Below are positions 34,726 through 45,767 of a DNA stretch of 64,000 bases, in pieces (position 1 is the stretch's first letter; the number at the start of each line of letters is the position of its first letter). The stretch spans positions 310,001 through 374,000 of the forward strand of contig SPDT01000005.1 in assembly GCA_008477525.1 (NCBI GenBank), in the 5' to 3' direction. The position numbers and the translations under genes are program-made. Below the pieces are notes generated by a model. The model saw only the letters and a program-made list of their open reading frames with translations. It was not told the DNA's origin and made no database searches. Source of the DNA: Hypomyces perniciosus (taxonomy: Eukaryota > Ascomycota > Sordariomycetes > Hypocreales > Hypocreaceae).

Positions 34726-37700
34726 GGTGCATATCTGGCGGGTGAAATGTCTGTGGTGACGGACGCCCCAGGACTTGGAAACCAGATTTATGCGAGGAAT
34801 AGGAATCTATTTCCAACACCAGTGCAGATAGAATGAACGACTCGCTTCAGAAGGAAGATAGAAGGGTCCGTGAGCCCACGAGGGGTTTCAGAAAGCCGGA
34901 CTGGGCTCAGGTATCGCGGCTTTTCCAGTGCGGAAGCCAGTGCGTACGCTATACTCCGTATTACTCCGTAGAACAAGCAGAGTCGGGTATCCAAAGCTTT
35001 AAGGAATAATCAGAAACAAGGAAGAACCAAATTATCCCGCTCTTTGTCCCGAATCGCGCGGCAGACGATATGAAATCTCATCTCCAGGTGGAGTGATTCA
35101 TTACTCTAATAATAGCTGTCAGGCATGGCGTTGAGGCGCAGCGCAGTGTCTGATGGATGGCAGGCTTGGTACGGCACTATGATTCCGGTTCATGTGGGGA
35201 ATTATTAACAGAATTTCCAAGTTTATCCCTGGCTAAACAGGGATGATGATGAATGCCCAGTTTGTATCCGAACTCCGTACGGAGTACTCCGTATCTACCT
35301 CGTAGATAGATAGACTAAGATAGTACATAGCTTAGCTGCGGGAATAGTAGTAGTAGTACGGAGTACGGCGTACTAAAACGTCTGGGATTTCAAGACATCC
35401 CCATGTAATCACAAGCGGGCAAATCGACAAAGGCCCCGAGGTGGCTGGCGTCTTTGGCACGAGACCAGGACGTCTTGAACATCACGAGTCAGAGAGGCGA
35501 CGCGTGATCCACGCGTACTGTCGCCTTGTCCACAGACATGCATGCGCAGGAGGAAGCACTATCGGTGGTGGATGAAAAGCTGCCCAACACAACACCAGCA
35601 GACAAACTGCATCCTTCTCCGCTCAGCATCACTTTTTCTCAGCGAGCGAGAGTGTACCGAAACGAAATCGCTGGAGTCTGGTGCAGCCTCGCTTTTCTCA
35701 AATGCCTTGATTGGCTCTGGCATGACGATCTGCCGTGTCGCGGTCAGCGCGTATGATGCGGATGGGAGCATCCAACATGCATGCCCCTTCTCTTGCGAAT
35801 GCATCCGCCCAGTCCACCAAATCTATCAGCCCTCATCTTTGACAGTTTTCGGTTGCCAAGTTGTGCTAGGTAGTATTTTCCTCTTGGGTCCAAATCTCGG
35901 CTTCCTGAGATGGCCAGTATCGATCCTCAGCTCGACTCATGAGGCGACCATGTATCAGGGAGATGTGCGTCGCTAATCGTGCTTATTGGAGCTTACGGGA
36001 TCTTACCATCTGGTCCCAAGTATGTTCCCGCCATGCTTGACTTCATGTTCACAATGCTATATTGAATCTCCGTTGTCCATCGTGATGGCATCGGTAATGC
36101 GTCAAATGTAGGCCTCCGCGACATACTCCAGTTTGTGTCGATTGCGTAATCTGGTCTGTTGTGAATGTGGTCGGTGTCTTCGTCTGGCCTATATAGTTTC
36201 CATCTTCCATGCTCGAATTCTCTCACTTCTCTTGCATACTTACTTCTAAGTGATCATCCTTTATGACTCAGGGAGGTCTACAGAACGATATCTGCCCACC
36301 CTCGACTTCATGGTTTATAAAAGCTCAACGATACATTTACTCCAAAACACCAACGTACACTTTATAGACACCTCTCCGAGACTCGAGATATCCATCCACC
36401 TTATGTATACGAATCTGATTTCTGCCGTGGAGTGGCATTCTGAGTCACCACAAAAACTGGGCCTGAACCCGCCAGGGTGCTGATCGTAAGCAAGCCTGAG
36501 CCTGATTCCGATACACGACTGACGGGATATAGGGGCGGAATAGATGGGAGAAGGTGGCTCTAAGGAGCCTGGCCGGCGCCAACAGACAACAAGTGGCTCA
36601 TTCAACCAACCACACGGTTTTTTTCTTTAAATTTGCTTTCTGCTCTGGGCTTAATCTCTAAAGTCTGGAGTATCTGCGCAACGTAACGCCCAAGGTTGCC
36701 ATGGATTTCGATTGAAGCTTTGGACCTCCCCAGTCTTCTATCGAATCAAAACCTCATATGGGAGGGGCCACAGACACCTACCAAGCTCCAGCACAATCGC
36801 AGCAGACGGAGTCTACCATCACAGGCCCTGGTCACATCATTGAGTTGGAGACCAAGGTAACGGTAAGATTCCCAAATCAAGTAATGAGGTATGACCGCTG
36901 GGCTTACAAGCATCTCTAACAGAACCCAGAGTTTAAAGGCTGAATCGTGGCCTCTATGCAGCGGTCTGGTACAGACACATCAATGACGCCCTGGCGGTAG
37001 AGACGCTTCAGAGCATCGCTGGTTTGCAGAGTGTATTGTCTCCACTGTCTGCCAGCATCAATAAAATTCTCTGTAGACAAACTACCGCCGACACAGGGAA
37101 TACCAACACCGTTCTAACGAGAACGAGCGCCCACGATGAGAACCTCTACACCACTTGACCAGGGAGAAGAACGATCAAGCCAGGCAGACAGCAGTACCCC
37201 TTCGGAACCTATTTCTGGCGACAAAGACGATGACGATAACACTCGGAAAACCTCTATGTAAACGCTGGCGCAGATCAAAGCCGAGTATAAGGGCAACAAA
37301 ACGCTCTAATGAGCGAGGGCCTAGCGTGAGAGCGCCAAACGCGTATCTTTCCTATAACCACAACTCGACTTGCTGCAAACAATGCAAGAACCGCAGTAAC
37401 AGTTATCACCTGTAAGCACAAACTAGCACCCTGTCTCCTTGGACCTAGTTTTTATCTACTAATTGCCAATATTTAGCACACATAACCTTCTATGGTGCCA
37501 TAATCAAGGAATACGCAAAATCCGCAATGACAGAATGAGGTGGACTCTAAGCACCAACAGGTGCACGACGAGAAGGTGACGAGAGATAAGCCGGAGGAAT
37601 TATTATGCCGTTATCTACTGGTGGATTCACAGACTTCAATACCAGCTATCGGCCCCAGACAGGCAGCAACACCGAGCGGAAGAAACAAACCATGGAGATA

Positions 37701-38970
37701 GCAAGTCGCTACCATATGGCGGTAGTTGCTCGTGTACGATTGGGAATCTCCAACATAATCATTAGTGATAGGGATAAGAAAGTCCCATGGGGATGCCTTA
37801 AACCACAAATAAAAGACAATAAGGAATATAGACAGACTGAGACTCAGTACGCAAAGTGCCGAAGAAGTCATCCCGCAAGGTCGCTATCACCTGCTACACA
37901 CGTCCTTCGACCGATAGTCTGGGCACAAATAATCAAGCACGATAACGGACAATATGGACAATGAGATAGTCGGAACCCCTGCCCCAATAGTGCATCCATC
38001 TATCACATGAACCTCGCTAGCGTTCAGACTGGACAGAGCAGACGGAAATACAATGCCAAGCAAGAGCAAGAAGAGAATCACCACCACTGCTGAAGTCCGC
38101 AACCGAACAAATCGCGGGACGAAGAGATGTAATGGAGCCAATTCAACCTCTTCTGACACATATTCACACGGCACGGAATTAGATTTATTTGCAAAACTCT
38201 ATGCTGAACATCTTGAACGAACAACAAGCGCGGGTGCTCGACCCAGTCAGTAGTTACAAAGGCAACTCTGAGGAATTGGGCAATTTCGAGGAAGAAACCG
38301 TTTCCGAGTGGATCCGAAACGCGGACAAACGGTCGAGAATATGGGCATTAGTAGTTGGGACTTTTTCTCGAGCTGTCTATCAATAATTGGATTTATTGCA
38401 TGAACGTTTTGTCTGTTGACGCCTGCGGTACGAAGTATAACCCATGACCTAGAGAATGAAGAGATGACCATATTTTTCCTTGTGTGCATTATTTAACATA
38501 ATCTCATTGTCTTCTCACTATTACACTTACAACATATAATAGGAATTGTAGATACTGCCAGGATATTGAGGAATTTCAAGACACCCGAATCCAGAAATGG
38601 GCACGGCCCAGATCCCGAAGTTACTACGATATATGGAAATGGATGAGGTAGCCTGTGAAAGTAAAAAATACTTATCTGTCCAGCTTAGAGTGCGAGAATA
38701 TACGACCACTACACGGTGCCTGTGCGGTTCTGACTTGCGGAATGTGAATACTATCTACATACTGTTGGTATCTGAGTAGAGAAGCTCACCACTTCAGCCC
38801 CATCTGGTTAATTGCACTTCTATTTGAGCACTTCCGGGAGACGTTGAGCTCACATTACTACCTAGCTAAAAGTATATGTCGCAAAAATTGATGCACAAGA
38901 GAATTAATTTATTGCACACATTGGCAAAAAGAGAATTGCCTGGACACCTCAATCTTGGAAATATAGGAAA
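34726..38970. other. Gene-poor 4.2-kb region with decayed sequence
   Basis: No intact gene. The region has many copies of the TACTCCGTA/TACGGAGTA word (34952, 34962, 35273-35294, 35357). A minus-strand frame at 35993-36226 is protein-like but featureless. Possible gypsy-type remnants near 37605-37850 are listed separately. Frames at 38053-38253 and elsewhere are short and unsupported. Confidence 0.45.
37605..37850 (+). pseudogene. Possible Ty3/gypsy integrase debris
   Basis: The frame contains two short blocks like those of the gypsy integrase core: SYRPQTGSNTER (compare YHPQTDGQTER) and, ~35 codons later, NIIISDRDKK (compare IISDRDKxF). In real integrases the SDRD block comes first, so the order here is inverted and the rest is not conserved. 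This is either a rearranged relic or a coincidence. No reverse transcriptase, RNase H or LTRs are visible. Confidence 0.25.
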
Positions 38971-39067
38971 AGCCCGATGCGGGGGTCGAACCCGCAACCT
39001 TGAGATTGCAACATCAGAACGTGTGCCTCGTAAGAGTCTCACGCTCTACCGATTGAGCTAACCGGGC
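38971..39067 (-). tRNA. tRNA-Lys (CTT) with 24-nt intron
   Basis: On the minus strand the acceptor stem GCCCGGT pairs with ATCGGGC, followed by the discriminator base. The anticodon stem TGAGA/TCTCA frames a loop with anticodon CTT. A 24-nt intron (39030-39007) interrupts the loop one nucleotide 3' of the anticodon, the canonical 37/38 position. The mature tRNA is 73 nt. The T arm reads GGGTTCGACCCCC. Confidence 0.95.
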
Positions 39068-39691
39068 GATGCCAGGTTATTGTTGAAAGCCAAGGGTTGA
39101 AATATTCACTATAAGCCTTTGCTCAACACTAGATGTTACATTGTGCTACAACTTCATGGAGAATGGAAGAGCACCCATTACCTCACTGCACATTTTTGTT
39201 CATCATGTCCAAGAAAAACCGCCTTAATCGAAAAACGCACCAGCGATTTGGATATAGACAGACTTGGCCTATACACATGGAGAGTTACCAAGGGCATCCT
39301 TGAGAAGCTTAGGGCGAAAGCTGAGTCCTTGAAACCTCCAAATGGAACTCGAAGTTGAACAAGTTGCAAAATAATTACCCTAGACAGTACCGTTCTTGAG
39401 GGCGTTCCAGAGATAGCACGTTGATTGACTATCAAATCAAATAAAATAGATTTCCAGCGATAGCAGACGGGGGACTATACTGCCATTTTTGGTTCAGATC
39501 ATGATAACAATGTTGTTACCCGAGCTTATGGCGTTGCTGGAGCATCAACAACCACGGATAGCAATCCTGGATTAGCTTCTTTATCGATGGTATGCAACCA
39601 GTTGAACGTGATAGATTATACAGAGCATCTGGAAGACGCTATGTTCACACATGGCGGCACTACCATTAAGGGAAAGTTTGGAAGTGGACAA
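39068..39691. other. Intergenic, short decayed frames
   Basis: Frames at 39119-39358 (plus) and 39178-39435 (minus) overlap and have no recognisable content. No gene is supported. Confidence 0.35.
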
Positions 39692-40438
39692 TCAATGACA
39701 ATTGCTGCTGAGAAGTGGCAGCCAGCCAAAGTTTTTGCCGAACAAGACAACGCCTTCCACGACTGTTGCGTCGGTTGCGCTGTCCACGGCGCTCGTTGCC
39801 TCATCTAGGATCAGAGGTCGAGGTTGGAGCACAGCGTGCCTGAGAAATGAAAGGGATCCTGCGGGATGAGGGTCACAGTGGCGCGAAGTCTTATCAGTCT
39901 GAGTATCGAGATGCCAAGGCCGTCTATACGGATCTTTCCCGCTGCAACGTCGATAAAGCGAAGAAAGGCGCTGGCCAAGCTGGTTTTGCCAGCTCCCGCG
40001 CGGCCGACGATGCCGAGACGCTGGCGTGGTTTGAGGGAGAACGAGATGGCCTTGAGGACTGGTGGCAAGGCTGCATCGGAGCGAACTGTCAGATTTTGGA
40101 CCTCGATGGCGTTGCAGCCCATGTTCAGGACGCTGACCTTGTTAAGCGTAGCAGCCAGCGCCATCTTCAGCTGGAATGCAAGGGTGATGGTGAATCCTGC
40201 GGTCGCAGCGTCGACCTTTTTGAACATCAAGGCTGTAGCAGTTGTGGTGACAAACGCGGCACCCAGAAAGCCCAAGCGGACATTCAGCCACCTCATGCCG
40301 AGGGCAAGATGCCAGCCCACTTTCGTACTAACATCAATGATATCATAAATGAACTCCGTTGAAGCGACCTTCAGATATAAAATGAGGAGGACAATGCTCG
40401 AGAAGATGGTATACGGAGCTAATATGTAACCGTTGGGC
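39692..40438 (-). pseudogene. Broken ABCC transporter fragment (last TMD helices and NBD2)
   Basis: Read from 40438 downward, two hydrophobic segments (including APYTIFSSIVLLILYLKVA) lead into an NBD. It has Walker A VGRAGAGKTS and the Q-loop block LIPQDPFHFSGTLCSNLDL, then a stop. Immediately after, in another frame, LILDEATSAVD (Walker B and D-loop) follows. The ~60-residue helical stretch that should carry the LSGGQ signature is therefore deleted, and the frame is shifted. The 5' two-thirds of the gene is missing. The sequence differs from the intact ABCC gene at 22.6-27.3 kb, so it is not a simple copy of it. Confidence 0.75.
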
Positions 40439-41012
40439 TTCTCTCAGCTACAATGACTGGTACGATAGCCCCCAATGAAGAGGGACCTTCAACAATAGAA
40501 TGTTGAAGCTAATCTTGCTCATGCCTTAACGACTGGTATGATCTTGTTAAAGAAGATTTCTCTTAATCAGGCGTCGCTGGGCCAGCCTATAACGTGGGAC
40601 ATTACCTGCGCCATAATCCGAGTCTCATCCCTCCCAATAGCTATCTCACACCAGCCGGTGATCATTGGTTTCCAACGCTTATTTCTCCACAGCATCACTA
40701 GCCGGCTAGTGAGGAACCCTGCTATTATAATCACTGGGCTTATAATAAGAAAGAAAATATAACTAAGAGGTGGATAATGAATGAAATAGTAGTAGTAGTA
40801 ATTTATTATGGAATCTAGCTTCCGCTATTGCAGATAGAGCTAAACGCACCTTCCAATTAGACTTATCTACAGTATTCCAGCCCATGGTTTAATTTAATTT
40901 GTGGTCAAGTTTAAGCTTAAATATAGACACTACCTACCTAACACGGCTCTAGTTTCGTACCCCAGGCTAACACAGGTTCACCTTTGTCACCTTTGTCCTT
41001 TCCAATCTCAAC
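40439..41012. other. Intergenic, AT-rich
   Basis: No gene. A GTAGTAGTAGTA run occurs near 40787. The lower end is the 3' flank of the LysM/WSC gene. Confidence 0.4.
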
Positions 41013-41759
41013 TTAGAAGAAGATGCCACGGTTTCTCACTGCTCCAGAAGATTGCGTAGCAGTGGTAATAGCCTTGGTAGTGGCAGTAGTAGTAGTAGTC
41101 TTAGAGCTGACGGTGGTAGTCACAGGCTCAAAGACATTGATCCTCTCCTTGCCGCCACATATCTCTTGCTTGTTTCCACTACATGGGGTGTTGCAATCTG
41201 CCTGGTTCCTGGACGCCTGCCCGCCGACAAAACTACCGCACCAGCATTGGTTGCCTTGCTTCAGACTAGCGTAGAGCACAGTGCTGTTGGAAGCTTTCTA
41301 GCACGTGTCCTCACAAGACTTGATCTGGAGGGCAGAGTCGTCGCTGCTTACTAGCTTCTCCAAAACCGGGTACGTGGCATTATCGTCTGTGTAGCATCCT
41401 AAAGCGTTCCAAGAAGTAGGAGACGGTGTACGTGTAGATGAGGTGGTGGTGGTGGTAGTTGTGGCTGTAGCGGTGGTGGCGGTGGAAGTGAGACTAGCCA
41501 GTCTCTCCTTGGTCAAGATGCAGTAGGATTGGTATCTCCATGGCTTGCAGTCTATGCCGACAGAAGGGTTCTATTTGTGGAAATCTTTAGGGGAGAGGCT
41601 GAACAGGGAGCGGATGGATTTGCAAGTATCTGAGCTGCTATACTCGAACTACTCGATGCAGGTGGAGATGGTGTCTGGATCCCATTGAAGCTCGGGTCGG
41701 GAACTTGCTGCGGTCAGAGCGATGCCGTAGCTGAGTGCCAGAGTGATGGTGAGCTTCAT
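41013..41759 (-). pseudogene. Secreted LysM + WSC domain protein interrupted by three in-frame TAG codons
   Basis: From ATG at 41759 to TAA at 41013 there are 249 codons in one frame with no frameshift. Codons 37 (41651-41649), 63 (41573-41571) and 154 (41300-41298) are TAG. The layout is a signal peptide (MKLTITLALSYGIALTAASS), a LysM domain (~25-85), a Thr-rich linker, a WSC-type Cys-rich domain (~120-205) and a Thr-rich tail. The TAGs fall in CIE*FEYS, FHK*NPSVG and DTC*KAS, where family members have Trp. Each is one G-to-A change from TGG. Four other Trp codons and all nine Gln codons are intact. This is either an inactivated gene or a gene needing UAG-to-UGG mRNA editing. LysM and WSC domains bind chitin or cell-wall glycans. 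Confidence 0.8.
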
Positions 41760-42790
41760 CGTGAGAGAGTGTGCAAGTCTCAGTGCAAATATTGGCCCTT
41801 GTGAAGATTGATGAACAAAGTAAAAAGATATTGAGGCAACCGTGAAGAAAAGAAGGCGGGAAATGTGAAGGTAACTAAGGCAGGACGATGGTGACTGAGC
41901 GTAGATGGGCTCTCCGTAGCCAGCAAGAAAACTGTTCACACGTAGAGATTCGGAAACCAGAGGCCGAGGAGGGGAAGTGGCCGAGGTTCTCTACCCATAC
42001 TCCGTACAAGAAGTAAAAAAAAAAAAAACTTTACTCTTTTCTCGTCTTTACTCGTGCTAGCTTTTCCGCGTATTCGAAGAACTTTTGTTATGTACGGAGT
42101 AATAGCTCATGGACTCTCAGGGTTGGGGACAGGGTCAGTGGTGATGGCAGTTGGTTGGGTCGAAAACCCTGAATTTTACAATCACACTGTCACACACAGT
42201 GACTCTGTCACACGGAGTAGTTTCCGAATATAGCTAGCTACCGGCAGAGCCCCTGGATGATTACGGGGCTGCGGGTTGTTAACTTACGAGGTCGCCATAG
42301 TGATTGGTCCCAGCGGGGCTGGTACTGACAATATGCCCGAGATCTGAACGGAGTTGTCGATCGGCCAGTGTACTGAGTAAGATCCATTATACAAACTACT
42401 CGTATCGTACCCGTAAACGCTCATCGAGGTCCAAAGGCCCCCTGCTTGCGCCACAGTTTGGTACTTGACCCACTGGGAAATTTTTGGCCTGCAGGGGCCA
42501 AACCCTAGCTTATTAGTAGTAACAGACTAGTTCCCGATGTCAGGCCATAAGAGAAATAGGCTCGAATTTTCTAGGCTAGGAGTTGCGAACTTCAACTTCC
42601 ATGAACCAACTCACACTGCGCAGTACTCGTACGAGTAATCTTGCTCTCGTTCTCGTTCGTTCGTGACGGTTTGTCACAGTCAGCCTCACTAGATCGGCTA
42701 ATCCGGACTCTCGGCCTCTCGAACCTCTTTAATCGGACCGAACCCACAGCAATAGCTAACCATCTGCGGGCACCATACCAACCCTTCACA
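41760..42790. other. Divergent promoter region
   Basis: The space between the LysM/WSC gene and the 2EXR gene, which diverge. It contains a poly-A run near 42014-42028, two TACTCCGTA-type words (41998, 42092) and a small CACACTGTCACACACAGTGAC near-palindrome at about 42182. No gene. Confidence 0.4.
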
Positions 42791-43492
42791 ATGGCTGCCA
42801 CCTTTCATCCCTTCCCGCGTCTCCCACCTGAGCTTCGCACTCATATCTGGAGCCTGGTAGCAGGTCCACGTATCGTCCACATCCGCACAACACCGACACA
42901 GACACAAAGGCGTCACGCTCTCGTTAACTCGCCGACACCACCCCCTGCCGTCATGCACGTCTGCCAGGAGTCCCGTCACCTTGCTCCCTACCAAAAAGCC
43001 TTCTTCTCTACTTTCCCCGGTGAATCCGAGGCCCGGTATATATGGGTCAACTTTCAGGAGGACATGATTTGCCTCGCAGACGATAAAGTGGACTATCTTG
43101 CGCCGCACGAGGCCGATATTCGGCGGCTAAGGTTCACAGTACCAAACGGGGCTTACGGCGACGTATTCTACTCGTATTTTTTCCACAATAGCCGTGAGAT
43201 GATGAAGATGTTTACGGCTCTAAAGGAGTTGCACCTTGCTATAGGAGAACATTTCTCAGTATGGGGGACGGTCGTTGGCCCTGGATATGGAGAGTGCCCC
43301 AGAGAAAATGTCAGATTTCTTGACCTTCATACAGGGCTTTTGTTAACTGGGCCTCAACTGGAGATGGCATCTAACTGGGTTGACCATGATGGGGGAAGAG
43401 TGCAGGATATAGATACCTTTGATGACGAGTTGCAATTTATGCTTGACAATGATACTGGTTTAAATTTAGAGGAGCTTGCAGAGATAGATTAG
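42791..43492 (+). CDS. 2EXR-domain protein
   Basis: A single-exon gene of 233 residues. The open frame extends 50 codons upstream, but the conserved region begins right at the ATG at 42791. The N-terminus (FHPFPRLPPELRTHIWSLVAGPRIVHI) is the 2EXR signature found in large numbers of uncharacterised fungal proteins. It resembles an F-box-like helix, and the VMHVCQESRHLA block follows as usual. No function is known. Such genes are often found in accessory regions near HET and effector genes, as here. Confidence 0.82.
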   Translation: MAATFHPFPRLPPELRTHIWSLVAGPRIVHIRTTPTQTQRRHALVNSPTPPPAVMHVCQESRHLAPYQKAFFSTFPGESEARYIWVNFQEDMICLADDKVDYLAPHEADIRRLRFTVPNGAYGDVFYSYFFHNSREMMKMFTALKELHLAIGEHFSVWGTVVGPGYGECPRENVRFLDLHTGLLLTGPQLEMASNWVDHDGGRVQDIDTFDDELQFMLDNDTGLNLEELAEID

Positions 43493-43705
43493 GGGGTATA
43501 ACATATAATTAAATAAAGGAGCGCCTTTTTTTAATTTATCTATACTAATTGTCTTTATAGACACTGATAGATAATTGAGTTTAGATCTGATCCCAATGAC
43601 TAGGTACGCATAAACAATCTCTAACGGTCCATATCCTGAATCTCTTTTTTCGTCTTCCTCTTTCTCGTCCTCGTCCTTCTCCTTCTCCTCCTCTTTAAGC
43701 CCTTC

Positions 43706-44608
43706 TTAAATACATCCTTTGGCTTTGTTCTCAGCAATTTCAAAAGACTGTATAACCGCTCTATGCTCGGCGGCAGTTTCATCCTTGTCATAGAAGCGCT
43801 CCCTCGTCTTATCCGTAATTATCAACATCTCTACTTGGCTATACGCCCCGCTGTCCACCGCCCCCGACATAGTCTTTTCCCAGTCAACCGTCTCCCACGG
43901 CTGTGAAGGGTTAGTCGGGTTGTAGCCCGGACCAACCTTCTCCCTCTTCACCCCAATTCCTTGCGGATTCAGATCCTTTTCCGCTGCATCAATAAGCCAT
44001 GGGCCATGATCACCCACTCTGGCTGTCTTTATCAGAGTGGTAGTCTCGGCGAAGCGGTCGAAGAGTTTCTTGTTGTCTCCCGTGTTTTTGCCATCTGCTG
44101 CGGCTTTGGCTACTATATCTCCGACCTTATTGATGCAGTCTATGTAGTCGTCTGTAGCTTGATACAATACCCTGTATGATGGATAATTGGGGACTTTAGG
44201 CCTCTTAGAGAGAAAGTGCGAGTAAACCTTCTTCGCAGTCTCCTCGGGGTCAGGATTTGTGGCTTTGAGGTCCAGGAGGTTGCCATCCTTGTCTACAACA
44301 AGTTGGTCCTTGGAAACTGCGCCGCCAATGGAGCTGAGAAGTTGACTGAAGGTGCATCGTCGTCCCTCCAGGGTGCCTTTGCACTCTGCCCATGATTCCT
44401 TGCCGGTCTTTTTGTTGATTCGGCATTTCTTTGCGACATCGTCCCAGCTTGTGCACTTCCATCCAAGGGTACGATCTGCCGGGTCGTTCAGTCCGTCGAT
44501 TTGGTAGGCGTAGAATAACCACACACGCTCCAGTGCACCGGCGAAACCACCGGCCAAGACCTTGGTGACGAGGAGAAGGAGGGAGCCTACGATGAATTTG
44601 GCTTGCAT
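43706..44608 (-). CDS. Secreted protein of unknown function in the chitinase/LysM cluster
   Basis: The product is 300 residues if translation starts at the ATG at 44608, which gives a clean signal peptide (MQAKFIVGSLLLLVTKVLAGG). The frame is open to another ATG at 44743, but that start would bury the signal sequence. The mature part has Cys residues in two small groups (WKCTSWDDVAKKC, CKGTLEGRRC) and a helical, charged C-terminal half. I do not recognise the family. The position between a LysM protein and a LysM-GH18 chitinase suggests a role with chitin or in fungal-fungal contact, by context only. Confidence 0.7.
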   Translation of the reverse strand: MQAKFIVGSLLLLVTKVLAGGFAGALERVWLFYAYQIDGLNDPADRTLGWKCTSWDDVAKKCRINKKTGKESWAECKGTLEGRRCTFSQLLSSIGGAVSKDQLVVDKDGNLLDLKATNPDPEETAKKVYSHFLSKRPKVPNYPSYRVLYQATDDYIDCINKVGDIVAKAAADGKNTGDNKKLFDRFAETTTLIKTARVGDHGPWLIDAAEKDLNPQGIGVKREKVGPGYNPTNPSQPWETVDWEKTMSGAVDSGAYSQVEMLIITDKTRERFYDKDETAAEHRAVIQSFEIAENKAKGCI

Positions 44609-45201
44609 GATGGACGACTTTTCGTGAGAGAATGACGACTCCCCAACATTAGAAAGTTGGAAATGAATAATAATAAAAGAAGGACATCCAAGTCGGAGGC
44701 CAGAGAGAAGGTGGATTGGGGGAGAAGCAGACAGAGCCTCCATGAGTAGATATGAAAGATTATACTTTAATATCTACGTACTTCCCTTTGTAGCGCACCG
44801 GCGAGTTTCTCGTTAAAGGATATCACCGGGTGGGATGTAACTGTCAGTACCCGTAAATTGTAATGAAAGAATTTGCTGCTCGGACAAGGCACCGAGATAA
44901 GGGTCGAGGTCCATGGCTCCATCAGTAGGTCCGTGTTTGCCCATGCAACAATCATGCTGTCAAGCCGTTATACCAGGCCTCAAAAGTGAAGTGTATACCT
45001 CGGTGATTGTAGCTGACCCTAGGTAGCTTGGCATCGGTTATATCCCGTCGCTAATATTAATAGTTAGTGACTGTTTGACGATGCGAGTGGATCTTCCTCT
45101 ATTAGGTAGAGGCACTAATACGGAGTAGGCGCCGGCAAATCTCACGGCCAAGGCCCGGCCGGCTCTATCATCTGCCACCCTTCCTGTATTGGGTACCGTA
45201 T

Positions 45202-45260
45202 TACCTCATGAGATTTATATATACTAGATCTATTTTAGTATGTATGAATCTCGTGAGGTA
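45202..45260. repeat. Long hairpin, 24-bp stem and 11-nt loop
   Basis: The arm 45202-45225 and the arm 45237-45260 are inverted copies. They differ at three positions, and in RNA from the plus strand all three would be U:G wobbles, so the whole 24-bp stem could pair. Two of the three differences are in CpA context. It could be a foldback remnant or a small-RNA precursor. Confidence 0.6.
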
Positions 45261-45744
45261 GATAAGATATTTCCTCGGCTTCCTTGACCAGGGCCCATGT
45301 CAAGGATCTGCAACGCAAAGGCCGTTGCAGAAGAAATGTCCGTCGATACGCGGCCCATTATGGCCACTTACATCCAATACCCGGATCCCTCGTTTGTCAA
45401 TTTATCTTAGCCGTGCTATATGGGATCGTAAGTGGAGTTACCGGTGTCCAAGAGGGTTAGCCTCCCGGGCTCATATTGTCACGAGGCGCGGAACAGTCGA
45501 AGGGAGCAAACAGGGCTGGGAAACGTAAAATAGGTTTGATTTCTAATACGGAAGAGTTTGGGCCAGTCCGAAGGCACGTAAAAGTTACAGGAATGTATCT
45601 CCATGTACCTACTCCGTACATCAGGAGTCCAGATGATATCTGTAGGCCGAGCATCGTGGCCGGGATGATGTGATGGCGGAGATTTTCGTGTTCGTCGGCC
45701 GACGGAGTCTGTCGGTGGTCTTTCAGAATTCAGGAATCGGGTCA

Positions 45745-45767
45745 TACGAGGTATCGGATACCTCGTA
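45745..45767. promoter_or_regulatory. 23-bp palindrome upstream of chitinase
   Basis: A perfect inverted repeat of 11 bp arms around a single central G (TACGAGGTATC / GATACCTCGTA), 212 bp before the chitinase ATG. Its position and symmetry suggest a binding site for a dimeric regulator. No known factor is assigned. Confidence 0.4.

Noticed and set aside
41013..41759. Explaining the three TAG codons by short introns
   Set aside because: No GT..AG pairs surround each TAG without removing conserved LysM/WSC residues, and the frame is continuous on both sides.
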